From an uncultured Variovorax sp. (lineage in GTDB: Bacteria > Pseudomonadota > Gammaproteobacteria > Burkholderiales > Burkholderiaceae), in the NCBI GenBank assembly GCA_946478645.1, contig CAMLCW010000009.1:1-32199 (forward strand): a stretch of DNA of 32,199 bases, written 5' to 3'. Below, in pieces: positions 25,542-32,199 of the stretch (its first letter is position 1; every line of letters begins with the position of its first letter). The translations under genes were made by a program, and so were the position numbers. The notes beneath the pieces were generated by a model. It did no database searches, was not told the origin of the DNA, and worked only from the letters and a program-made list of their open reading frames with translations.

Positions 25542-26305
25542 TGCTTCTCCACCCCGTAGCGCGTCGCCATCGCGTCGTTCATGGCCCAGAGGATGTCGAG
25601 CTTGAACTGCAGCACCTCGAGCGCGCGCTCCTGCAGCGCCCGCGTGTCGAAGTGGTCGAGCGTGATCGCGAGGCCCTGTTCCACGTCGCGGCGCGCCTGG
25701 CTCACGCGGTTGCGGAAGTAGCCGAGCCCTTCGGGCTCGATCCACGCATAGTGCGCGGGCCAGGTCGCGAGGCGCTGCTTGTGGATCTCGGGCGCGAACA
25801 GCTCGGTCAGCGAGGAGCACACCGCCTCCTGCCAGGGCGCGCGGCGCGCGAAGTTGACGTACGCATCGACCGCGAAACGCACCGCCGGCACCACGTGCCG
25901 CAGGTCGCGTACCTCGTCGCGCGAGAGGCCCACGGCCTCGGCCAGGCGCAGCCAGGCCTCGATGCCGCCTTCGTCGCGGATGCCGCCGAGCTCGAAGCCG
26001 TCGTGCTCGAGGATGCGCTGCACCCAGCCGCGCCGCACCGCCTGGTCGGGGCAGTTCGACAGCACCGCGGCGTCCTTGATCGGGATCGCGATCTGGTAAT
26101 AGAAGCGGTTCGCCACCCAGCCGCGGATCTGTTCGGGCGAAGCGCGACCGCTGTTGAGCATCACGTTGAACGGATGGTGGATGTGGTAGCTGCGGCCGCG
26201 CTCGCGCAGCCGGGCCTCGAAGTCCTCGCGCGACCAGGCGGGGGCGCTTTCCGCGCCGTGGCTGGTGGATGAGTGGGACGGGTCCTGGATTCGGTCGGCG
26301 TGCAT
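25538..26305 (-). CDS. pqqC: PqqC, PQQ synthase (final oxidation step)
   Basis: 255-residue cofactor-free oxidase that catalyses the last, oxygen-dependent ring closure and eight-electron oxidation to PQQ. Recognisable: [83 protein letters not shown] and [20 protein letters not shown]. The first about 25 residues ([20 protein letters not shown]) are a non-conserved extension; no better start was seen. The gap of about 100 bases to pqqB holds repeat copy B. The stop overlaps pqqD. Confidence 0.97.
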   Translation of the reverse strand: MHADRIQDPSHSSTSHGAESAPAWSREDFEARLRERGRSYHIHHPFNVMLNSGRASPEQIRGWVANRFYYQIAIPIKDAAVLSNCPDQAVRRGWVQRILEHDGFELGGIRDEGGIEAWLRLAEAVGLSRDEVRDLRHVVPAVRFAVDAYVNFARRAPWQEAVCSSLTELFAPEIHKQRLATWPAHYAWIEPEGLGYFRNRVSQARRDVEQGLAITLDHFDTRALQERALEVLQFKLDILWAMNDAMATRYGVEKQ

Positions 26306-26348
26306 GGCGGGCTTCCGGTCAGTGGCGCCCGGCCGCCCGAAGACACTG

Positions 26349-26400
26349 ACGCGCCCCCTCGGGGGGCAGCGCCACGCGAAGCGATGAGCGTGGGGGCAGT
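26349..26400 (-). repeat. GC-rich interspersed repeat, copy B (pqqB-pqqC junction)
   Basis: In the gap between pqqC (start 26305) and pqqB (stop 26407), GCGCCCCCTCGGGGGGCAGC is followed by GCCACGCGAAGCGATGAGCG. This is a shortened relative of copy C (27421-27522), sharing the C-run/G-run core and the adjoining GCG...CGAAG arm, but lacking the long CCCGTGG...GGTGCGC side. Confidence 0.65.
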
Positions 26401-26406
26401 TTCATA

Positions 26407-27330
26407 TCAGAGCTGGATCTGCATGCCGTCTTCGCAGGCTTCGATCCCTGCGCGCCGCAGCGCGGCATGCGCGGCCGAGTCCTCGTCGAGGATCGGATTG
26501 GTGTTGTTGATGTGGATCAGCATGCGCCGCGCGGTGATGGCCGGCAGGCGCGAGAGCCATTCGATCATCCCGCCCTCGCCCGACTGCGGCAGGTGCCCGA
26601 TCTCGCGCGCGCGCTTGCCGCTGACGCCGAGGCGGACCATCTCGTCGTCGGTCCAGAAGGTGCCGTCCACCATCACCGCATCGGCGTTCGACATCGCATC
26701 GAACACCGGCGGCGTGATCGCGCCCAGGCCCGGCGCATAGAACAGGCTGCGCCCGCTCTGCCGGTCGAGGATGGTCACGCCGATGTTGTCGCCGGCCACC
26801 GGATGATCGCGGTGCGGCGAATACGGCGCGGCCTTGCCGGTCAGCGCGAGCGCTCGGAAGCTCAGGTCCGGCACGCCCGGCACCTCGAAGCTATTGCCGT
26901 CGAGCGGCACCGGATGCCGCGCCACGCCGCAGTAGTGCGACAGCACGTTGAGCACCGGGTTGCCCCGGCTCAGGTCCTCGGCCACGGGATCGGTGCACCA
27001 CAGCGGCAGCGGCGTGCCGCGCTCGCGCAGCATGAACAGCCCCGTCGCGTGGTCGACCTGCCCGTCGATCAGCACCACGCCCGCGATCGCCGTGTCGCGC
27101 AGCGCACGCGCCGGCTGCAGCACCGGGCTGCTGCGGATCTGCTCGAGGATGTCGGGCGATGCATTGAACAGCACCCCGTCCGCGCCCGCATCGGGCCGTA
27201 CGAAGATCGACGACTGCGTGCGCGCCTTGGCCCGCACCGTGCCCGCACGCACACCCGCGCAATTGGGGCAGTTGCAGTTCCACTGCGGAAACCCGCCACC
27301 CGCGGCCGAACCCAGGACGGTGATGCGCAT
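26407..27330 (-). CDS. pqqB: PqqB, metallo-beta-lactamase-fold PQQ biosynthesis protein
   Basis: 307-residue PqqB, thought to act as a hydroxylase on the processed PqqA-derived dipeptide. The N-terminus MRITVLGSAAGGGFPQWNCNCPNC carries the zinc-site cysteines, and DGQVDHATGL is the variant metal-binding motif of PqqB. Further conserved parts are GDNIGVTI, VDGTFWTDDEM, GHLPQSG and HINNTNPILDE. Start ATG 27330 is the family-typical MRITVLG; the much longer frame upstream runs through a non-coding region. Separated from pqqA by about 195 bases containing a hairpin and repeat copy C. Confidence 0.97.
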   Translation of the reverse strand: MRITVLGSAAGGGFPQWNCNCPNCAGVRAGTVRAKARTQSSIFVRPDAGADGVLFNASPDILEQIRSSPVLQPARALRDTAIAGVVLIDGQVDHATGLFMLRERGTPLPLWCTDPVAEDLSRGNPVLNVLSHYCGVARHPVPLDGNSFEVPGVPDLSFRALALTGKAAPYSPHRDHPVAGDNIGVTILDRQSGRSLFYAPGLGAITPPVFDAMSNADAVMVDGTFWTDDEMVRLGVSGKRAREIGHLPQSGEGGMIEWLSRLPAITARRMLIHINNTNPILDEDSAAHAALRRAGIEACEDGMQIQL

Positions 27331-27363
27331 CGGTAGAAAGAAAAGAGATGAATCGAACCAACA

Positions 27364-27390
27364 ACCCGCCCCGAAAAAAACAGGGCGGGT
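27364..27390 (-). terminator. Stem-loop between pqqA and pqqB (possible attenuator)
   Basis: Perfect 8-base inverted repeat ACCCGCCC (27364-27371) and GGGCGGGT (27383-27390), flanked and looped by A/T-rich runs (on the minus strand a run of seven Ts lies in the loop and another upstream). It lies between pqqA and pqqB on the transcribed minus strand. There is no T-tract after the 3' arm, so it is better read as an RNA stabiliser or partial terminator that sets pqqA above pqqB-E, as known for pqq operons elsewhere. Not proven here. Confidence 0.5.
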
Positions 27391-27420
27391 CGAAAAAAAG
27401 GCAGACCCCAAAACCCCCCC

Positions 27421-27522
27421 ACGGCCCAAGCCAGGGCACCCGTGGAACCGGCTCCGCCGGGCCACCGGGTGCGCCCCCTCGAGGGGGAGGCGGCTACACG
27501 AAGTGAGCCGCTTCGGGGGTGG
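27421..27522 (-). repeat. GC-rich interspersed repeat, copy C (pqqA-pqqB junction)
   Basis: Contains the perfect 14-base palindrome CCCCCTCGAGGGGG (27474-27487), with GGGTGCGC on one side and a long CCCAAGCCAGGGCACCCGTGGAACCGG arm (split at 27426-27452) and a GGCGGCTACACGAAGTGAGCCGC arm on the other. Reverse complement matches copy A at 14698-14815 along most of its length. It starts only three bases after the pqqA stop. Confidence 0.75.
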
Positions 27523-27524
27523 AC

Positions 27525-27599
27525 CTATCTAGCGCTGACGTACATCGTGATCTCGAAGCCGAAGCGGAAATCGGTGGCGGTCGGTGTTTCCCATTTCAT
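27525..27599 (-). CDS. pqqA: PqqA, PQQ precursor peptide (24 aa)
   Basis: A 24-codon gene, too short to be called by length alone. It begins MKWETPTATD, continues FRFGFEITMY and ends VSAR. It has the invariant Glu16 and Tyr20 that become the PQQ skeleton, in the signature FRFGFEITMY. The ATG at 27599 is preceded by AAGGAGAC about 6 bases upstream; the stop is TAG at 27525-27527. It is the first gene of pqqABCDE. The sequence matches the standard PqqA family, so confidence is high despite the size. Confidence 0.96.
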   Translation of the reverse strand: MKWETPTATDFRFGFEITMYVSAR

Positions 27600-27846
27600 G
27601 CGGTGTCTCCTTCTGAAGTGGCACAGCAGCGCCGGACGGCGGCTGCGGGAACCGCGTGGTTCCACATTCCATAGTGAACCGATGGGCGCGCCGGACCCAG
27701 CCGTGAAATCATGATTCGGAGTTCATGATTTTCATGAAAGCGTGCACATTGCACATAGCGGCGCCGCCGGCATGGCCGCGACGCCCATAAACCCAGGGTT
27801 TTCCCTGTAGGCTCCGCGCCTGCTGCGCGGCACGCCCGCAGCGCCT
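27600..27846. promoter_or_regulatory. Divergent control region of pqqA and the antiporter
   Basis: 247 bases without a gene. It holds an inverted repeat GGAACC-GCGT-GGTTCC (27648-27663). A cluster of TCATGA-centred palindromes follows: AATCATGATT (27707-27716), GTTCATGATT (27721-27730) and TTTCATGAAA (27730-27739). Next is a tandem direct repeat TGCACAT (27743-27756) and GGGTTTTCCCT (27796-27806), related to GGGATTTCCCT upstream of xoxF (12684). No convincing sigma70 pair was seen. The AT-rich TCATGA block stands out in a GC-rich background and is the best operator candidate. Confidence 0.45.
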
Positions 27847-29685
27847 TTGAACAATTCGATATCCCCGAACGTGCACACCGCCTCCCTGCTCCTCACCATC
27901 CTCTGCGCCGGCCTCGCGAGCCAGTGGCTGGCCGCCCAGATCCGCCTTCCCGCGATCGTCGTGCTGATTGCCGTCGGCCTCGTGCTCGGCCCGATCGCCG
28001 GCGTGGTCCGGCCCAGCATCGAGGGCGAGCAGCTCGGCGAACTGATCGGCCTGGGCGTCGCGATCATCCTGTTCGAAGGCGGCATGGACCTGAAGATCAG
28101 CGAGTTCAAGCGCGTGGGCCATGGCATCGGCCGGCTCACGGTGGTCGCGCCGCCGCTGGCGTGGCTGTTCGGCGCCGTGGCCGCGCACTACATCGGCGGG
28201 CTGAGCTGGCCGGTGGCGATCGTGCTGGCCGCGATCCTGGTCGTGACCGGGCCCACGGTGATCCTGCCGCTGCTGCGCCAGGCGCGCCTCAACAAGGAAA
28301 CGGCCGCGCTGCTCAAGTGGGAAGGCATCGTCAACGACCCGGTCGGCGTGCTGATGGCGGTGCTGGCCTTCCAGTACTTCACGGTGTCGGGCGGCGGCCT
28401 GGCGTCCACGCTGCTGGCGCTCGGCGCCGCGGTGGCGGTGGCCCTGGTGCTGGGCGGGCTGGGCGGCTGGCTCATCGGCTGGCTCTACCGGCGCGGCGGC
28501 GCGCCCGAGCACCTGAAGGCGCCCATCCTCATGGTGCTGGTGCTGGCGGCCTACTGGGCCAGCAACCTCGTGCAGCACGAGGCGGGGCTGCTGACCGTGA
28601 CCGTCATGGGCTTGGTGATCGGCAACATGGAACTGGTCGAGCGCGAGTCGCTCCAGCACTTCAAGGAGAACCTCACGGTGGTGCTGCTGTCGGTGCTGTT
28701 CATCGTGATCCCGAGCCAGCTCGAGCCGGGGCAGCTCGCACTGATCGACTGGCGCATGGTGGCCTTCGTGCTCGCCGTGCTGTTGGTGGTGCGCCCGCTC
28801 GCGATCGGGCTCTCGACGCTGGGTGCGCCCATGCGCAGCCAGGACCGCCTGCTGCTGGCCTGGATCGCGCCGCGCGGCATCGTGGCGGTGGCCACGGCCG
28901 GCATCTTCGGGCCGGCCCTGGTGAAGGCCGGCTATGCCGACGCGGCCAAGCTGCTGCCGACCACCTTCCTGATCGTGATGGCCACCGTGCTCTGCCACGG
29001 CCTGAGCCTCGGGCGCATCGCGCGCCGGCTCGGGCTGGCGGCGCGCGGCGACTCGGGCCTGCTGATCGTCGGCGCCTCGCGCTGGACCTGCGCGCTGGCG
29101 CAGATGCTGCAGCGGCTGCAGATCGAGGTGCTGGTGGTCGACCGCCACTACGAGGCGCTCAAACTCGCGCGCATGCGCGGCATCGAGGTGTTCTATGGCG
29201 AGTTCCTGTCGGAGCAGGCCGAAGACGCCCTCGAGGTGCAGCACCTGAGCTACCTCCTTTGCGCCACCGAGAACGACTCGTACAACGCGCTGGTGTGCAA
29301 GGCGCAGGGGCACCGGATGGGCCACCACCGCACCTTCCAATTGGCGGTCGGCCGCGGCCAGGGCCAGGCCGCGGGCGCGCTGTCGCTGCAGCAGCGCGGC
29401 TTTCTGGCCTTCCATGAGGGCGCCACCTACGCTGCGCTCGAGGCGCGGCTCGAAGAAGGCTGGACCATCCAGGCGACGAACCTCACCAGGGCCTATGGCT
29501 GGGCCGAATTCAGCGAGCGCATGGGCACGCCCGGCAAGGACTGGTGGCTGGTCGGCGGCGTGTCGCCGGCCGGCGCATTCCGGCTCTATTCGAGCGAGCA
29601 GCCCTTCAAGGTCGACGCAGGCTGGACCGTCGTCTGGTTCGCGCCGCAGGGCCGGCAGGACACGGCCGCACAGCCGTCCGCATAG
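27847..29685 (+). CDS. CPA1-family cation/proton antiporter with TrkA-N-like domain
   Basis: 612-residue inner-membrane antiporter. About 12 hydrophobic helices (LLLTILCAGLASQWLAAQ to LLPTTFLIVMATVLCHGL) include the antiporter core: FEGGMDLK, VTGPTVILPLL and the WEGIVNDPVGVL aspartate pair, and WIAPRGIVAVATAGIF. A C-terminal Rossmann-like TrkA-N-type domain (GLLIVGASRWTCALAQML, then VLVVDRHYEALKLARMRG) and a further cytoplasmic domain follow. Substrate could be Na+ or K+. The start is TTG 27847 (MNNSISPN); an alternative GTG at 27871 exists. It is not a recognised methylotrophy gene, and its link to the neighbours is only positional. Confidence 0.9.
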   Translation: MNNSISPNVHTASLLLTILCAGLASQWLAAQIRLPAIVVLIAVGLVLGPIAGVVRPSIEGEQLGELIGLGVAIILFEGGMDLKISEFKRVGHGIGRLTVVAPPLAWLFGAVAAHYIGGLSWPVAIVLAAILVVTGPTVILPLLRQARLNKETAALLKWEGIVNDPVGVLMAVLAFQYFTVSGGGLASTLLALGAAVAVALVLGGLGGWLIGWLYRRGGAPEHLKAPILMVLVLAAYWASNLVQHEAGLLTVTVMGLVIGNMELVERESLQHFKENLTVVLLSVLFIVIPSQLEPGQLALIDWRMVAFVLAVLLVVRPLAIGLSTLGAPMRSQDRLLLAWIAPRGIVAVATAGIFGPALVKAGYADAAKLLPTTFLIVMATVLCHGLSLGRIARRLGLAARGDSGLLIVGASRWTCALAQMLQRLQIEVLVVDRHYEALKLARMRGIEVFYGEFLSEQAEDALEVQHLSYLLCATENDSYNALVCKAQGHRMGHHRTFQLAVGRGQGQAAGALSLQQRGFLAFHEGATYAALEARLEEGWTIQATNLTRAYGWAEFSERMGTPGKDWWLVGGVSPAGAFRLYSSEQPFKVDAGWTVVWFAPQGRQDTAAQPSA

Positions 29686-29706
29686 CCACGCGCGCGAAGT
29701 TTCCCG

Positions 29707-29712
29707 TACGAT
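29707..29712 (+). promoter_or_regulatory. Possible -10 element of the iminopeptidase gene
   Basis: TACGAT lies 7 bases before GTG 29719, so a transcript from it would begin at the start codon (leaderless). No good -35 box 17 bases upstream. Weak evidence, based on spacing alone. Confidence 0.3.
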
Positions 29713-29718
29713 GCCCCG

Positions 29719-30711
29719 GTGCTTCCCACCGGCCTGTACAACGAAACTCCGCCCTGGCGCACCCACGCATTGCCGGTGTCGCATGGCCATGTGCTGCATG
29801 TCGAGGAAAGCGGCGACCCGGCCGGCCTTTGCGCCGTGGTGCTGCATGGCGGACCGGGCTCGGGCAGCTCGCCGCTGCTGCGGCGCTTTTTCGATCCCGC
29901 GCGCTTCCATGTGATCAGCATCGACCAGCGCGGCGCCGGCCGCAGCCGGCCGCGCGGCGCGACCGCGCACAACCGCACGGCCGACCTGCTCGACGACCTG
30001 CGCAGCGTGCGCGCGCAGCTCGGCCTGCCGCGCTGGCTCGTGGTGGGCGGCTCGTGGGGCGCGACGCTGGCGCTCGCCCATGCGCTGGCCGAGCCCGAGG
30101 CCGTGGCCGCCCTGCTGCTGCGCGCGGTGTTCCTGCCGCGCGCCGGCGACATCGACAACTTCTTCCAGGACACGGCGCGCCGCGCGCCCGACGCATGGGA
30201 ACGCTTCGCCGCCGAGGCGCCGCCGGAGCAGCGCGGCGACATGCTGGGCTTCCTGGCGCGCGGACTCGCGGCCCATGCCGATGCCGACACGGCGCGCCGG
30301 CTCGCGCTCGCATGGTGGCGCTGGGAGCGTGCGCTCGCCGGCGAGCATCCGCAAGCGGCGCCCGACGACCTCGCGCCCACGCGCACCGTGCTCGACGCGC
30401 TCGTCGACCGCTACCGCGTGCAGAGCCATTACCTGCTGTACCGCTGCTGGCTCGACGATGCGCCGCCGTTGCTCGAACGGCTGCATGCGCTGCCCCAGGT
30501 GCCCACGTTGCTGCTGCATTCGCAAGGCGACCGCGTGTGCCCGCCGCAAGGCGCGCAGGCGGTGCACGAACGCATCGCGCACAGCCGGCTGCAGTGGGTC
30601 GACGCCGCCGCCGGCCACGATCCCGCGCACCCGGCCATGGTGCAGGCGATGGTCGCCGCACTCGACGCCTATGCACGACAGGGGCGCTTCGGCGACGCGG
30701 GCGCGCCATGA
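29719..30711 (+). CDS. pip: Proline iminopeptidase (alpha/beta hydrolase)
   Basis: 330-residue alpha/beta-hydrolase of the prolyl aminopeptidase family, cleaving N-terminal proline from peptides. It has the oxyanion HGGPGSGS near residues 43-50, DQRGAGRSRP, and the nucleophile elbow GGSWGATLAL (S112). The catalytic acid is probably in HSQGDRVCPP and the His in AAGHDPAHP. No signal peptide, so cytoplasmic. Starts with GTG 29719 (MLPTGLYNETPPW) without a visible Shine-Dalgarno. Stop overlaps the histidine-kinase start (ATGA at 30708), tying a housekeeping peptidase to a two-component system. Confidence 0.93.
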   Translation: MLPTGLYNETPPWRTHALPVSHGHVLHVEESGDPAGLCAVVLHGGPGSGSSPLLRRFFDPARFHVISIDQRGAGRSRPRGATAHNRTADLLDDLRSVRAQLGLPRWLVVGGSWGATLALAHALAEPEAVAALLLRAVFLPRAGDIDNFFQDTARRAPDAWERFAAEAPPEQRGDMLGFLARGLAAHADADTARRLALAWWRWERALAGEHPQAAPDDLAPTRTVLDALVDRYRVQSHYLLYRCWLDDAPPLLERLHALPQVPTLLLHSQGDRVCPPQGAQAVHERIAHSRLQWVDAAAGHDPAHPAMVQAMVAALDAYARQGRFGDAGAP

Positions 30712-32087
30712 CGCTGCGCCTGAAGATCAACCTCATCGTCAGCCTGCTGGCGCTGCTGTCGCTCGCGGCCATGCTCGCGCTGCAGCTGCGCAGCATGCGC
30801 GAGTCGATCCAGGAAGAAGTGGTGGCCGCCAACCGCGTGGCCGCCCAGTTGCTCAACCGCACCGCATGGCTCTATGCGGCGCAGGGCACGCCCGCCATGC
30901 TGGCCTTCCTGCAGGGCGTGGGCCGGGTGCGCTCGAACGACATCACGCTGCTCGACGCCGAGGCGCGCGTGCTCTACAGCTCGCCCGACTCGCCCTACAA
31001 GGCGGGCCGCGATGCGCCCGGCTGGTTCGCCAGGCTGGTGTCGCCGTCGCCCAAGCAGATGTCGATCGCCTTTCCCGACGGCAAGCTGGTGGTGCGCTCC
31101 AACGCCTCGCGCGCGGTGCTCGACGCCTGGGACGATGCGGTGCTGCTGCTGCTCAGCGCGCTCGGGCTGCTGGCGGTGGTCAATGCGGCCGTGTTCTGGG
31201 TGGTGGGGCGCGCGACGCGTCCGTTCGCCGACATCGTCGATGCGCTCAACCAGCTCGAGAGCGGGCGCTTCGACGTGGCGCTGCGCGCCCTGCCCGGCAC
31301 CGAGGCCGCGGCGATCGGCGCCGCCTTCAACCGCATGGTCGGCATGCTGCAGCGGCACATCGAGACCGAGCGCCGTGCGGTGCGCGCCGAGAGCCGCCTC
31401 GTCGAAAGCCGCGAGCTCGGCCGCTGGGTCGACCAGAAGATCGAGGAGGAACGCCGGCTGATCGCGCGCGAGCTGCACGACGAGCTCGGCCAGTCCGTCA
31501 CCGCGATGCGCAGCATGGCGCTGTCGATCGCGCAGCGCATGCAGTCGCACGATCCGCAGGCCGAGCAGGCGGCACGGCTCATCGCCGACGAATCGGCACG
31601 GCTCTACACCGCGATGCACGGCATGATCCCGCGCCTCACGCCGCTGGTGCTCGACCGCTTCGGCCTGGTGGCCGCGCTCGAAGACCTGGTGGAGCGCACG
31701 CGCAGCAGCCATGCGGGGGTGGAGGTCGAGTGGCAGCTCGGCCTCGACCTCGGCCGCACGCCACTCGGCGCCGACACCGCGCTCGTGCTCTACCGCGCCG
31801 CGCAGGAAGGCATCACCAACGCCCTGCGGCATGGCGAGGCACGCCGGATCGTGCTTGCGCTCGCAGGCACCGGCAGCGCCGTGACGCTCACGCTCAGCGA
31901 CGACGGCCGCGGCCTCGGCGCCGCCGGCACGGCCCAGTCGACCAGCAGCGGGCACTACGGGCTGCGCTGGCTCGCCGAGCGCATCGACAGCCTCGGCGGC
32001 GAACTGCGCCTCGAACCCGCCGTGCCGCGCGGCGCCCAACTGACGGTGCGCCTGCCGCTGGCGGGCGCCGCCCCGGAGAACGCATGA
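30708..32087 (+). CDS. MoxY-like sensor histidine kinase (HisKA_3 type)
   Basis: 459-residue membrane kinase. Transmembrane helix 1 is about residues 9-26; a periplasmic sensor domain of LapD/MoxY-like type follows (DITLLDAEARVLYSSPDSPYKAGRDAPGWF, SIAFPDGKLVVRSN). Transmembrane helix 2 is about 143-165, then HAMP (RATRPFADIVDALNQLESG). A NarX/UhpB-type HisKA_3 domain has phospho-acceptor H257 in IARELHDELGQSVTAMRS. The HATPase domain has EGITNALRHGEA and SDDGRG, with the G-box at YGLRWLAERI. This architecture matches MoxY, which in other methylotrophs controls methanol-oxidation genes with MoxX. The stop overlaps the response-regulator start. Assignment to MoxY by domain pattern and locus; the ligand is unknown. 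Confidence 0.85.
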   Translation: MTLRLKINLIVSLLALLSLAAMLALQLRSMRESIQEEVVAANRVAAQLLNRTAWLYAAQGTPAMLAFLQGVGRVRSNDITLLDAEARVLYSSPDSPYKAGRDAPGWFARLVSPSPKQMSIAFPDGKLVVRSNASRAVLDAWDDAVLLLLSALGLLAVVNAAVFWVVGRATRPFADIVDALNQLESGRFDVALRALPGTEAAAIGAAFNRMVGMLQRHIETERRAVRAESRLVESRELGRWVDQKIEEERRLIARELHDELGQSVTAMRSMALSIAQRMQSHDPQAEQAARLIADESARLYTAMHGMIPRLTPLVLDRFGLVAALEDLVERTRSSHAGVEVEWQLGLDLGRTPLGADTALVLYRAAQEGITNALRHGEARRIVLALAGTGSAVTLTLSDDGRGLGAAGTAQSTSSGHYGLRWLAERIDSLGGELRLEPAVPRGAQLTVRLPLAGAAPENA

Positions 32088-32199
32088 CATCGACGACCGA
32101 GCCTCCCATCCGCGTGATGCTGGTGGACGACCATGCGCTGGTGCGCATGGGCTTTCGCATGCTGCTGGCCGACGCACAGATCGAGGTGGCGGCCGAGGC
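32084..32199 (+). CDS. NarL/LuxR-type response regulator, 5' part only (MoxX-like)
   Basis: The first 38 codons of a response regulator, cut off by the window edge. The translation begins MTSTTEPPIRVMLVDDHALV and continues RMGFRMLLADAQIEVAAE: the acidic pair DD of the receiver, the alpha-1 helix and the start of beta-2. Start ATG 32084 overlaps the kinase stop (ATGA). The output domain is not visible, but a HisKA_3 kinase partner predicts a NarL/FixJ-type HTH. By context it is a MoxX-like regulator of the methanol genes. Confidence 0.82.
   Translation, partial: MTSTTEPPIRVMLVDDHALVRMGFRMLLADAQIEVAAE

Noticed and set aside
27301..27465. Upstream extension of pqqB (352-codon frame)
   Set aside because: The extension runs through the hairpin and repeat copy C. 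PqqB proteins begin MRITVLG, as here at 27330.
27709..30630. A 973-codon minus-strand frame opposite the antiporter and iminopeptidase
   Set aside because: His/Gln/Arg-rich composition typical of antisense frames in high-GC genes. The plus strand encodes two clear families.

Overview
The window looks like a chromosomal segment of a high-GC betaproteobacterium, most likely Comamonadaceae and Variovorax-like. This is an inference from the roughly 70% GC codon usage, the red-type RuBisCO set, the Bug-family binding protein and a GC-rich interspersed repeat. I could not run a search to confirm the genus. The window reads as one almost continuous autotrophic methylotrophy island: genes for oxidising methanol with a PQQ enzyme, for making PQQ, for regulating the pathway, and for fixing the resulting CO2 through the Calvin cycle.

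Layout. (1) 1-4240, minus strand: a compact Calvin operon cbbL-cbbS-cbbX-cbbY-cbbZ (cbbZ cut by the window edge), with the divergent regulator gene cbbR at 4369-5343. (2) 5354-12546, minus strand: a six-gene operon. It encodes an ABC ATPase, a YVTN beta-propeller, a PQQ-system periplasmic binding protein and an ABC-2 permease, followed by a Bug-type binding protein and a TonB-dependent outer-membrane receptor. (3) 12869-24110, plus strand: xoxF-xoxG-xoxJ, two unassigned exported proteins, a second YVTN propeller, an mxaD-like gene and then mxaR-S-A-C-K-L. (4) 24094-27599, minus strand: the complete set pqqA-B-C-D-E, where pqqA is only 24 codons long. (5) 27847-32199, plus strand: a CPA1 cation/proton antiporter with a TrkA-N-like domain, a proline iminopeptidase, and a MoxY-like histidine kinase with the start of its LuxR/NarL-type response regulator.

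How it fits together. XoxF carries the Asp-x-Asp signature (D328/D330 of the preprotein) that marks lanthanide-dependent methanol dehydrogenases, and no mxaF, mxaI or mxaG is present. The enzyme would need PQQ (pqqABCDE), a periplasmic cytochrome (XoxG), XoxJ, and possibly the MxaRSACKL/MxaD factors, which are classically tied to the calcium enzyme. Electrons would leave through XoxG. The carbon, once oxidised to CO2 by enzymes outside the window, could be fixed by the cbb operon, whose RuBisCO is serviced by the activase CbbX and the sugar-phosphate phosphatase CbbY. The MoxYX-type pair probably senses the pathway state. The TonB receptor and Bug protein, coupled to the PQQ-associated ABC operon, are the best candidates in the window for a metal- or cofactor-uptake route, but their substrate is unknown.

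Organisation is very tight: at least a dozen gene junctions are 4-base ATGA/GTGA overlaps. Three related GC-rich repeats sit between xoxF and xoxG, pqqB and pqqC, and pqqA and pqqB. No rRNA, tRNA, CRISPR, transposase or integrase was seen.
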